From positions 1 through 21,550 of the forward strand of contig CAKUAK010000039.1 of NCBI GenBank assembly GCA_934636325.1: 21,550 nt of DNA, in the 5' to 3' direction. Positions 1 to 6,767 of this stretch are shown here, piece by piece. This stretch comes from an uncultured Eubacteriales bacterium. Lineage in GTDB: Bacteria > Bacillota > Clostridia > Oscillospirales > Butyricicoccaceae. The first letter of the stretch is position 1. Every line of letters begins with the position of its first letter. The position numbers and the translations under genes are program-made. The notes beneath the pieces were generated by a model. It was not told where the DNA came from, ran no database searches, and saw nothing but the letters and a program-made list of their open reading frames with translations.

Positions 1-189
1 ATTAAATAATGGGGGCCCCGCAAAATCAAAGATTTTGTGGGAAACGCTTCTCGGTGTTCGGCTTCCGGGAAATACCCCCACGCGGCTTCTGCCGCGCGCC
101 GGAAGTCCGGCGTAACGATTTGCCCGGACATGAGCCGGGCAAATCTATTTAATTATAGGGGCCCCCGCAAAATCAAAGATTTTGTGGGG
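1..189. repeat. Intergenic hairpin cluster bounded by two palindromic repeats
   Basis: This non-coding stretch holds five successive hairpins. The first (17-41) and last (163-189) are near-identical copies of one palindrome, CCCGCAAAATC-AAA-GATTTTGTGGG, each preceded by a GGGGCCCC-like run and an AT-rich flank (ATTAAATAAT and ATTTAATTATA). Between them lie hairpins at 81-96 (CGCGGC/GCCGCG), 97-112 (CGCCGG/CCGGCG) and 117-145 (an 11-bp stem GATTTGCCCGG/CCGGGCAAATC). Because each repeat is itself a palindrome, the pair is both direct and inverted, as at the ends of a small non-autonomous element, but no transposase is seen. The 117-145 hairpin could also act as a terminator for a gene left of the window. 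The ORF starting at 37 runs through these stems and looks non-coding. Confidence 0.7.
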
Positions 190-199
190 AAAAAACAGT

Positions 200-228
200 T
201 TGTCCTTTATATGCCGCTGTGATATACT
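200..228 (+). promoter_or_regulatory. Sigma-A promoter of the MFS gene
   Basis: The -35 is TTGTCC (200-205) and the -10 is TATACT (223-228), with a 17-base spacer. A TG one base before the -10 makes it an extended -10. Transcription would start near 235, about 30 bases before the start codon. Confidence 0.65.
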
Positions 229-265
229 TTATTTGATTCGTCTGTAAAGACAAGGGGGATAAAAT

Positions 266-1534
266 ATGCAGGAAAAAACAAAGCCCGGGTTCCACTATGC
301 CTGGGTCATCATGCTCTGCGGATGCGCCATCGTCGGCATCAATCTGGGCGTTTACGCCTATACGATAGGCAACTTCTTTCTTCCGGTCAGCCGCGAGCTT
401 GGGGTCGGCATCGGCTCGGTCTCGGTCTATCACACGCTGGCCTCCTTTGCCTCCGCCTTCATGTTTCCCGTCGCGCGGAAGCTGATGGCAAAATATAACC
501 TGCGGGCCGTGCTGACCTGCGCCACGCTGTCGGCCATCGCCGCCTATGCCGCCATGTCACAGGTCACGGCCCTGTGGCAGGTATACGCCTGCGCCATATG
601 GATGGGCCTCTCCTATTCCTTTTACGGCGGCGTAACAGTCCCGCTTCTGATCAACAACTGGTTCAAAAAGAACAACGGCACGGTCTATGGTGTCTGCCTC
701 GCCACCGGCGCGATAGTCGGCGTCTTTGCAAACCCGTTCATTTCAAGGATCATCGGCGCTACCACATGGCGTCAGGGCTATCTTGCCATCTCGGCCATCA
801 CAGCGATAGTCATGCTTCCGGTCTCGCTGCTTTTAGTCCGCCAGCGCCCCGAGGATAAGGGCCTGCGTCCCTACGGCGAGGATGAAGCCACGGCCGCGGC
901 CGCGATAAAGACCGGCGCCCCGGCCGAAAAGAAGGGAGTACCGGCCTCGGTCGCCTTCCGCTCCCGCGCCTTTATCGCCATCCTGATCTGCACGCCCTGC
1001 TTCGGCATAGTCTTTAACGTCACCAACCACATAACGACATACGCCTCGGTCATCGGCATCGGCGCGGGCATGGGGGCATACCTGACCTCTATATCCCTTA
1101 TCGGCGGTACGCTGGGCAAGCTGACCCTCGGGCGCTTCAGCGACAAGAAGGGCGTAAAGTTCGCCGTCACGCTGGCCGAGTGCTGCGCCATCGCCGGCAT
1201 ACTCATGGTCATACTCTCGACCTGGGTGGGCACATGGCTGCTCTTCCCCGCCGTGCTGATCTTCGGCTACGGCGCTTCGACGACCAGCCTTATGGGCGCG
1301 CTGCTGCCCCGGACCGTTTTCGGCGACAGGGATTACGATAAGATACTCTCTTACACCTCGATGTCTATGTCGCTCGGCGCGGGACTCATAAATCCGGTCT
1401 ACGGTTACATATATGACGCCACCGGATCATATCTTCCCTCCTTCGGCTTTGCCCTCGGCATCGCCGTGCTCTGCATAACGATGGCCTATACCGCCATTGC
1501 CGACGGCAAAAAGCTCATGCAGAAATACAACTGA
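266..1534 (+). CDS. MFS transporter, OFA/monocarboxylate-like
   Basis: A 422-residue integral membrane protein of the major facilitator superfamily, with the usual length and about 12 hydrophobic segments. The charged loop between helices 2 and 3 (ARKLMAKYNLR, about 70-80) and its counterpart in the second half (GRFSDKKGVKF, about 289-299) fit the MFS inter-helix motif. A long cytoplasmic loop (about 191-226) containing RPEDKGLRPYGED is typical of oxalate/formate-antiporter-like (OFA) and monocarboxylate carriers. A small organic acid is therefore the likeliest substrate, but it cannot be read from sequence. The ATG at 266 follows an AAGGGGG ribosome site at 252-258 with 7-base spacing. The gene is monocistronic, with its own promoter upstream and a bidirectional terminator downstream. 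It has no obvious link to the pyr or selenium genes. Confidence 0.85.
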   Translation: MQEKTKPGFHYAWVIMLCGCAIVGINLGVYAYTIGNFFLPVSRELGVGIGSVSVYHTLASFASAFMFPVARKLMAKYNLRAVLTCATLSAIAAYAAMSQVTALWQVYACAIWMGLSYSFYGGVTVPLLINNWFKKNNGTVYGVCLATGAIVGVFANPFISRIIGATTWRQGYLAISAITAIVMLPVSLLLVRQRPEDKGLRPYGEDEATAAAAIKTGAPAEKKGVPASVAFRSRAFIAILICTPCFGIVFNVTNHITTYASVIGIGAGMGAYLTSISLIGGTLGKLTLGRFSDKKGVKFAVTLAECCAIAGILMVILSTWVGTWLLFPAVLIFGYGASTTSLMGALLPRTVFGDRDYDKILSYTSMSMSLGAGLINPVYGYIYDATGSYLPSFGFALGIAVLCITMAYTAIADGKKLMQKYN

Positions 1535-1556
1535 TATCCCCGATGGGGTCAACATG

Positions 1557-1592
1557 AAAAAGCGTCTGCGATGATTTATCGCAGACGCTTTT
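1557..1592. terminator. Bidirectional rho-independent terminator
   Basis: AAAAAGCGTCTGCGAT (1557-1572) pairs with ATCGCAGACGCTTTT (1578-1592) around a 5-base loop. The A run and T run serve the convergent MFS gene (plus) and the Spo0A-domain gene (minus), whose stop codon is 1594-1596. Confidence 0.85.
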
Positions 1593-1593
1593 C

Positions 1594-1938
1594 TCATTCT
1601 CCGCTTTCGATCTCCTCGCGCGTTCTCGTAACATATGCCGCCAGCATATCGACAAACTCGGCCGCTGTCGGAGGTCCGGCCAGCGGATAAAGTGCCAGCT
1701 CACGCAGCCGCTTGGGGTTGAGCTTCCATGCCCTGGGGGCCGCCGCCCTTATGTTGTGCTCGACTGCCGTTCCGGCACAGCCGCATCTGCGGCCGACCTC
1801 GGGATAAAGCTCTTTTGTTATTCGAAGCAGATAGTCGGGATTCTCGACGACCAGCGACACCGTCACGATCAGCAGATTAAAGGCGCGATAATTCGCCCCT
1901 ATGCCAAGCTCGCGCAGTATCTCCTCGATCATTCCCAT
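1594..1938 (-). CDS. Solo Spo0A C-terminal (effector) domain protein
   Basis: A 114-residue protein that is almost entirely the DNA-binding domain of the sporulation master regulator Spo0A, without the phospho-receiver domain. The helices IEEILRELGIGANYRAF (4-20), LLRITKELYPEV (37-48), the recognition-helix region TAVEHNIRAAAPRAW (57-71) and the end TAAEFVDMLA (91-100) align by eye with the Bacillus family domain. In the recognition helix the Glu and the second Arg (E60, R64) are kept, while two other usual Arg positions appear as Ala and His, so the target may differ. The reading frame extends to an ATG at 2004, but that has no ribosome site. The ATG at 1938 has GAGGAGG at 1948-1954 with 9-base spacing, so it is chosen. 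With no receiver domain, activity cannot be set by phosphorelay in the usual way. The protein could compete for or share Spo0A sites. Confidence 0.8.
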   Translation of the reverse strand: MGMIEEILRELGIGANYRAFNLLIVTVSLVVENPDYLLRITKELYPEVGRRCGCAGTAVEHNIRAAAPRAWKLNPKRLRELALYPLAGPPTAAEFVDMLAAYVTRTREEIESGE

Positions 1939-2301
1939 TATTACCAGCCTCCTCGGTGTTTCCAAATTCTTAAGGCCACCTAATAATACTCTATTTCTTG
2001 GCATTTTACGAAAATATATGGAAAACTGCGGATTTATATTAAAAAACGCTCTTTTATTTGGTTTTTCGACAATAGCTGTTTCAATAATGATAGTATATCG
2101 GCGCTGTCGGAAAATGTCGAAAGCCTTGTATATGTGACCACGTCCGATATAAAGTCATGGTTTTTCTTCTTTGAGCCGATCGGCGCACGGCCCGCGAAGG
2201 CTCCGAACGGACATTTATGCCGATATAGTCCGCCGGGACGCTACACTTTTTCCGCAGGCTGTGATATAATAATTTAAAACACATTCACAGGTGGTATATC
2301 A
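1939..2301. other. Intergenic region with possible Spo0A boxes and CCGATATA motifs
   Basis: I see no gene here. The AT-rich left part (about 1980-2100) would hold the promoter of the minus-strand Spo0A-domain gene, but I find no convincing -35/-10 pair. Two matches to the Spo0A box TGTCGAA occur, one at 2065-2071 (minus strand) and one at 2115-2121 (plus strand). The motif CCGATATA occurs at 2144-2151 and 2220-2227 (plus), with its complement TATATCGG at 2094-2101. The outer copies form a 9-bp inverted repeat, TATATCGGC/GCCGATATA (2094-2102, 2219-2227). The right end holds the promoter of the downstream acetyltransferase gene. Confidence 0.5.
2242..2270 (+). promoter_or_regulatory. Extended -10 promoter of the GNAT/HD genes
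   Basis: The -10 is TATAAT (2265-2270), preceded by TG at 2262-2263. The -35 is weak (TACACT, 2242-2247) at 17-base spacing, so the extended -10 probably carries recognition. Confidence 0.55.
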
Positions 2302-2775
2302 ATGGCTAAAAAAGAGATACGCCAGCTTCAGGGCCAGGATCTTGAAGAGGCCCTTGCCCTTGTCTGGGAGGTATTCGCCGAGTTCGAGGCCCCGACCTTT
2401 ACCGACGAGGGGATCGAAGAGTTCTGGCGCTTCATTGATCTTGAATATATGACCATGCAGGTCGGAGAGGGCGCGATGACCTTCTGGGGCGCCTTCGAGG
2501 ACGATTACCTTATCGGCGTCTGCGCCTTCCGCGGGCTCGACCATATATCGCTGCTCTTTGTCGACGGCGAATATCAGCGCCGCGGCGTCGGCACGATGCT
2601 GGTCAAAAAGGCCGTTCAGGACTGCAAGGCCCTCGATCCGTCGATAAGCGCCATAACGGTCAACTCGTCGGAATACGGACAGCCCTTTTATGCCGCCCTG
2701 GGCTTCGAGCCGACGGGCGGGCTGACGGTCGACAACGGCATCCGATTCATACCCATGCGTATAGAAGCAAAATAA
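2302..2775 (+). CDS. GNAT family N-acetyltransferase
   Basis: A 157-residue single-domain acetyltransferase of the GNAT fold, which moves an acetyl group from acetyl-CoA to an amine. The acetyl-CoA-binding motif A is visible as VDGEYQRRGVGTMLV (87-101), with the pyrophosphate loop R-R-G-V-G-T. The closing FYAALGF (129-135) is the usual GNAT beta6/beta7 motif. The substrate is unknown. The ATG at 2302 has AGGTGG at 2289-2294 with 7-base spacing. An HD-domain gene begins 24 bases after the stop with its own ribosome site, so the two are probably one transcript. Confidence 0.85.
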   Translation: MAKKEIRQLQGQDLEEALALVWEVFAEFEAPTFTDEGIEEFWRFIDLEYMTMQVGEGAMTFWGAFEDDYLIGVCAFRGLDHISLLFVDGEYQRRGVGTMLVKKAVQDCKALDPSISAITVNSSEYGQPFYAALGFEPTGGLTVDNGIRFIPMRIEAK

Positions 2776-2799
2776 ACAGGCACGAAAGGAAGAGATCTT

Positions 2800-3351
2800 A
2801 TGATGACATGGGACGAGGGGCTCGAGCTCCTGAAAAAATACAACAAGGAAGAGTTCCACATCCTCCACGGAAAGACTGTCGGCGGATGTATGGAATGGTT
2901 CGCAAAACATCTCGGATATGAAAACGAGGCCGATTACTGGTCGCTGGTCGGGCTGCTGCACGACATCGACTTTGAGATGTGGCCCGAGGAGCACTGCGTC
3001 AAGGCGCCCGAGCTGCTGCGTCAGGCCGGCTTTGACGACCAGTTCATCCACTCCGTCGCCAGCCACGGCTACGGCCTGACAAAGACCGACTGCAAGCCGG
3101 AAAAGGAGATGGAGAAGGTCCTCTTCGCCGTCGACGAACTGACCGGCATAGTCGGCGCGGCGGCCCTCATGCGCCCCTCAAAGAGCGTCTCCGACATGGA
3201 GCTCAAATCCCTCAAGAAGAAATACAAGGACAAGAAGTTCGCCGCCGGATGCTCGCGCGAGGTCATCGCCCAGGGCGCCGAGCAGCTGGGCTGGGAGCTC
3301 GACAGGCTTCTGGGCGACACCCTTGAGGCCATGAAGAGCATCGAGGAATAG
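2800..3351 (+). CDS. HD-domain phosphohydrolase-like protein
   Basis: A 183-residue protein with the metal-binding pattern of the HD superfamily: H23 (LHGKTV), the H54-D55 doublet (GLLHDIDFE) and D112 (FAVDEL). HD proteins usually hydrolyse phosphate esters or nucleotides. This short HDIG-like form is common in Clostridia as an uncharacterised predicted hydrolase, and no substrate can be inferred. It starts with two consecutive ATG codons (2800 and 2803). AAAGGAAG at 2785-2792 fits the first. It follows the GNAT gene closely, and the pyr promoter lies just downstream. Confidence 0.75.
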   Translation: MMTWDEGLELLKKYNKEEFHILHGKTVGGCMEWFAKHLGYENEADYWSLVGLLHDIDFEMWPEEHCVKAPELLRQAGFDDQFIHSVASHGYGLTKTDCKPEKEMEKVLFAVDELTGIVGAAALMRPSKSVSDMELKSLKKKYKDKKFAAGCSREVIAQGAEQLGWELDRLLGDTLEAMKSIEE

Positions 3352-3403
3352 CCGGTGACAAAAACGGCGGCGTAGGCAAGGGGTATTTTGTAAAAAGTAT
3401 CAC

Positions 3404-3433
3404 TTGCGCCTCCGGCCGCCGCCATGGTATAAT
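3404..3433 (+). promoter_or_regulatory. Extended -10 promoter of the pyr operon
   Basis: The sequence TGGTATAAT (3425-3433) is a perfect extended -10. A weak -35 (TTGCGC, 3404-3409) lies 18 bases upstream. Transcription would start near 3440, at or next to an A6T4 run, leaving a leader of about 78 bases before pyrB. An imperfect inverted repeat (arms about 3365-3380 and 3402-3420) overlaps the -35. No PyrR-type attenuator is recognisable in the leader. Confidence 0.65.
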
Positions 3434-3517
3434 CTAAAAAATTTTGCGTATACGGCTTTAAGGCGCAGATATCACGTTTAGGATCAAACATTATATATAA
3501 AAGGGAGCGACGTACAA

Positions 3518-4390
3518 ATGGGGAAAAACCTTCTTAAGCTCAGCGATCTGAGCACAGACGAAATAACCGCCATAATCGACCGGGCAATGACCTTTGCCCA
3601 TGGGACAGATATTCCCAATTTCAGCGATAAGATCGCGTGTAATATGTTTTTCGAGCCTTCGACTCGCACCCAATACAGCTTCAATGTTGCAGAGCTTCGT
3701 TTGGGCATGCGGGTCGTTTCTTTTAATGCGGCGGCCTCTTCACTCAACAAAAATGAAAGCTTTTATGACACTGTAAAGACCTTTGACTCCTTCGGCCCGG
3801 ATGCCATTGTGATCCGCCACACCCAGAACGAGTATTATGCCCCCCTGCTTGGCCACATCAACGCCGCCCTTCTCAACGGCGGCGACGGCACGGGCAACCA
3901 TCCGACACAGTCGCTGCTTGACCTTATGACCGTCAAGCAGGAGTTCGGACGCTTCGAGGGCCTCAAGTGCGTCATCGCCGGGGATATAAGCCACTCCCGC
4001 GTGGCCCACACCGACTATGAGGTCATGCGCCGCCTGGGCATGGAGGTCGTCACGGCAGGCCCCGACGAGTTCCTCGAGCCCGGCCTTGACACAGAGGACT
4101 TCGATACGGCCGTAAAGACCTCCGACATCGTCATGATGCTGCGCGTCCAGCACGAGCGCCACGCGCATTCGATGTCGATGACGGCCGAGCAGTATCACGA
4201 GGCCTTCGGCCTTACGGTCGAGCGCGAAAAGGCCATGAAGGACAAGGCCATCATCATGCATCCCGCCCCGGTCAACCGCGGCGTGGAGCTGGCCGACAGC
4301 CTTATGGAATGCCCCCGCGCCCGCATCTTCAAGCAGATGTCCAACGGCGTCTTTGTGCGCATGGCCGCCCTTGAAAGGGCCGTGAAATAA
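3518..4390 (+). CDS. pyrB: Aspartate carbamoyltransferase catalytic subunit
   Basis: A 290-residue cytoplasmic enzyme joining carbamoyl phosphate and L-aspartate to N-carbamoyl-L-aspartate, the first committed pyrimidine step. Family motifs are complete: the carbamoyl-phosphate loop FFEPSTRTQYSF (44-55), the 80s loop with SSLNKNES (74-81), HPTQSLLDLMT (128-138), MLRVQHER (207-214) and HPAPVNRG (248-255). It is slightly shorter than most PyrB proteins (about 305), with no motif missing. No regulatory chain gene (pyrI) follows. The ATG at 3518 has an AGGGAG site at about 3502-3507. The stop overlaps the pyrC start by one base (TAATG at 4388-4392), which implies coupled translation. The first 95 or so codons use third-position T/A and rarer codons (GGG, CAT, AAT, TTG, CAA) far more than the rest of the operon. 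Confidence 0.96.
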   Translation: MGKNLLKLSDLSTDEITAIIDRAMTFAHGTDIPNFSDKIACNMFFEPSTRTQYSFNVAELRLGMRVVSFNAAASSLNKNESFYDTVKTFDSFGPDAIVIRHTQNEYYAPLLGHINAALLNGGDGTGNHPTQSLLDLMTVKQEFGRFEGLKCVIAGDISHSRVAHTDYEVMRRLGMEVVTAGPDEFLEPGLDTEDFDTAVKTSDIVMMLRVQHERHAHSMSMTAEQYHEAFGLTVEREKAMKDKAIIMHPAPVNRGVELADSLMECPRARIFKQMSNGVFVRMAALERAVK

Positions 4391-5658
4391 TGGGCGACAT
4401 CATTCTTGCGGGCGGCAGGGTCTTTTGTGACGGCCGCTTCGCCGACCTCGACATCCGCATCTGCGGCGGGGCCATAACCGAGGTCGCCCCCGGCCTGCCG
4501 GCCGAGGGGGCCGAGATCATCGACTGCCGCGGCAAGGTCATCCTGCCCGGTCTGGTCGATCTGCATGTCCACCTGCGCCAGCCCGGCTTCGAATACAAAG
4601 AGACGATACTTTCGGGGACCAGAGCGGCGGCAAGGGGCGGCTTCACAACGGTCTGTCCCATGCCCAACCTAAACCCCGTGCCCGACAGCGTCGAGCATCT
4701 CGAGGTCGAGCTGGATGCCATCAAAAAGGACGCCGTCATAAACGTCCTGCCCTTCGGCGCCGTCACGGTCGGCGAGAAGGGGCAGGAGCTGGCCGACATC
4801 GAGGGCATGGCCGCCCATGTCATCGGCTTTTCCGACGACGGCAAGGGTGTCCAGCGCGCCGAAATGATGGAGCGCGCCATGGAGCTGACCGCCGGCTGCG
4901 GAAGCCTTATCTCGGCCCACTGCGAGGACGAGAGCCTTCTCGAGGGCGGCTCGGTCCACAAGGGCGAGTTCGCCGAAAAGCACGGCATGAAGGGCATATC
5001 CTCGGCCTCCGAGTATGTGCCCATTGCCCGCGATATCGAGCTTGCGGCAAAGACCGGCGCAAAATACCATATCTGCCACATATCGTCAAAGGAAAGCATA
5101 GAATACGTCCGCCGTGGCAAGGCGAGGGGCATAAATGTCACATGCGAGGTGACACCCCACCACATCGCCCTGTGCGACATGGATATAACAGAGGACAGCG
5201 GCCGCTTCAAGATGAATCCGCCTCTTCGCGGAAAGGATGACCGCGAGGCCATATGGCAGGGCCTCAAGGACGGGACGATCGACTGTATCGCCACCGACCA
5301 CGCCCCCCATTCGGCCGAGGAGAAATCCCGCGGGCTGGAAAAGAGCGCCTTCGGCACGGTGGGAAGCGAGACGGCCTTCGCCGTCTGCTACACGACGCTG
5401 GTGCGCGGCGGCATTCTCACCCTCGAGCGTCTGGCCGAGCTGATGACCTCCGCCCCGGCGGCCATCATCGGGCGCAAGGCCATGATAGAGCCGGGCGAGC
5501 GGGCCGACATCGCCGTATTCGATCTTGAAAAGAGCTTCACCGTCGACCCCGCCGATTTTGTCTCGATGGGCCGCAGCACCCCCTTCGAGGGCGCAAAGCT
5601 CTGGGGCGAGACATGCCTTACCATCTGCGGCGGCAAAACAGTATACAGGAGGAAATAA
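4390..5658 (+). CDS. pyrC: Dihydroorotase, class I
   Basis: A 422-residue amidohydrolase-fold metalloenzyme that cyclises N-carbamoyl-aspartate to dihydroorotate. The metal ligands are visible: H59 and H61 (DLHVHLRQPG), D151 (FSDDGKG), H178 (SAHCED), H230 (ICHISS) and D303 (ATDHAPHS). The spacing matches class I enzymes of the Aquifex type, including an Asp instead of a carboxylated Lys bridging position. Length is typical of the class. Translation is coupled to pyrB by a one-base overlap. In Aquifex, class I dihydroorotase assembles with PyrB, so a PyrB-PyrC complex is plausible here, though inferred only from class and gene order. Confidence 0.96.
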   Translation: MGDIILAGGRVFCDGRFADLDIRICGGAITEVAPGLPAEGAEIIDCRGKVILPGLVDLHVHLRQPGFEYKETILSGTRAAARGGFTTVCPMPNLNPVPDSVEHLEVELDAIKKDAVINVLPFGAVTVGEKGQELADIEGMAAHVIGFSDDGKGVQRAEMMERAMELTAGCGSLISAHCEDESLLEGGSVHKGEFAEKHGMKGISSASEYVPIARDIELAAKTGAKYHICHISSKESIEYVRRGKARGINVTCEVTPHHIALCDMDITEDSGRFKMNPPLRGKDDREAIWQGLKDGTIDCIATDHAPHSAEEKSRGLEKSAFGTVGSETAFAVCYTTLVRGGILTLERLAELMTSAPAAIIGRKAMIEPGERADIAVFDLEKSFTVDPADFVSMGRSTPFEGAKLWGETCLTICGGKTVYRRK

Positions 5659-5660
5659 GG

Positions 5661-6767
5661 GTGGAACACAACAAAAAGCTGGTTTTTGAAAACCGAAGGG
5701 AGTTCGCGGGCGTCGGCTTCGGCGCCGACGTCGAGACCGTCCAGGAGGTCGTGTTCAACACCTCTATGGTCGGCTATCAGGAGATCATGTCCGACCCCTC
5801 CTACTGCGGACAGATAGTCTGCATGACCTATCCCCTCATCGGCAACTACGGTCTGGCCGACGAGGATTACGAGACAAAAACACCCCGCATCGGCGGCTTT
5901 ATCGTCAGGGAGTATAACGACGCCCCCTCCAACTTCCGCTATACCAAGACCCTCTCGCAGGAGCTTGAGGAAAACGGCATCCCGGGCATTTCGGGCGTAG
6001 ACACCCGTCTTATAACCCGCATGATCCGCAACGAGGGCAGCATGCGGGCCATCCTGACCGATATAGATGTCCCCACGGAAGAGGCCCTTGCCCGCCTGGC
6101 CGCCTCCCCCGTGCCCCACGACCAGGTGCCCTCGGTATCCTGCAAAAAGGTATGGTACAGCCGCACGCCCAATTATAAATACAATGTCGTCGCCATCGAC
6201 TGCGGCATAAAGCACAATATCATCAGGCGTCTCAACCAGTGCGGCTGCAACGTCATCATCGTTCCCCACGACACCCCGGCAGAGCGTGTCATGGCCCTTC
6301 ATCCCGACGGCGTCTTTCTTTCCAACGGCCCCGGCGACCCAGAGGATGTCCTTCCGGTCATCGAGCTGGTAAAGAATATCCAGGGCAGGCTGCCGGTATT
6401 CGGCATATGCCTCGGCCACCAGATGATAGCCCTCGCCAACGGCGCTAAGACCTATAAGCTCAAGTTCGGCCACCGCGGCGGCAACCACCCGGTCAAGAAT
6501 CTTCTGACAGGCAAGGTCGAGATCACATCCCAGAACCATTCCTATGCCGTCGATTCCGACAGCCTTAGGGACACCTGCCTTGAGCTGACCCACATCAATC
6601 TTCTCGATAACACGGCCGAAGGCATGAGGTGCGACGAGCAGATGATCTTCTCTGTCCAGTACCATCCCGAAAGCGCCCCCGGCCCCCAGGACAGCGGCTA
6701 TCTGTTCGATATATTCGTAGATTACATGAAGAAATACAAGGCAAGGAGAGGTGCGCAGAATGCCTAA
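5661..6767 (+). CDS. carA: Carbamoyl-phosphate synthase small (glutaminase) subunit
   Basis: A 368-residue subunit that hydrolyses glutamine and channels ammonia to CarB. The C-terminal class I glutamine amidotransferase domain has its nucleophile at C250 (FGICLGHQM) and the H335/E337 pair (QYHPESAP). The N-terminal CarA domain has the usual [10 protein letters not shown] motif (34-43). The frame is open upstream to 5613 inside pyrC, but the start is taken as GTG at 5661. AGGAGG at 5647-5652 sits 8 bases before it, and the protein then begins at the normal family position. It starts 2 bases after the pyrC stop and overlaps carB by 8 bases. Confidence 0.95.
   Translation: MEHNKKLVFENRREFAGVGFGADVETVQEVVFNTSMVGYQEIMSDPSYCGQIVCMTYPLIGNYGLADEDYETKTPRIGGFIVREYNDAPSNFRYTKTLSQELEENGIPGISGVDTRLITRMIRNEGSMRAILTDIDVPTEEALARLAASPVPHDQVPSVSCKKVWYSRTPNYKYNVVAIDCGIKHNIIRRLNQCGCNVIIVPHDTPAERVMALHPDGVFLSNGPGDPEDVLPVIELVKNIQGRLPVFGICLGHQMIALANGAKTYKLKFGHRGGNHPVKNLLTGKVEITSQNHSYAVDSDSLRDTCLELTHINLLDNTAEGMRCDEQMIFSVQYHPESAPGPQDSGYLFDIFVDYMKKYKARRGAQNA

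Noticed and set aside
1939..2004. Longer start for the Spo0A-domain protein at 2004
   Set aside because: There is no ribosome site before 2004, whereas GAGGAGG precedes the ATG at 1938 and the domain begins there.
3434..3517. PyrR attenuator or riboswitch in the pyr leader
   Set aside because: The leader is only about 80 bases, with no terminator hairpin and no recognisable PyrR-binding loop.
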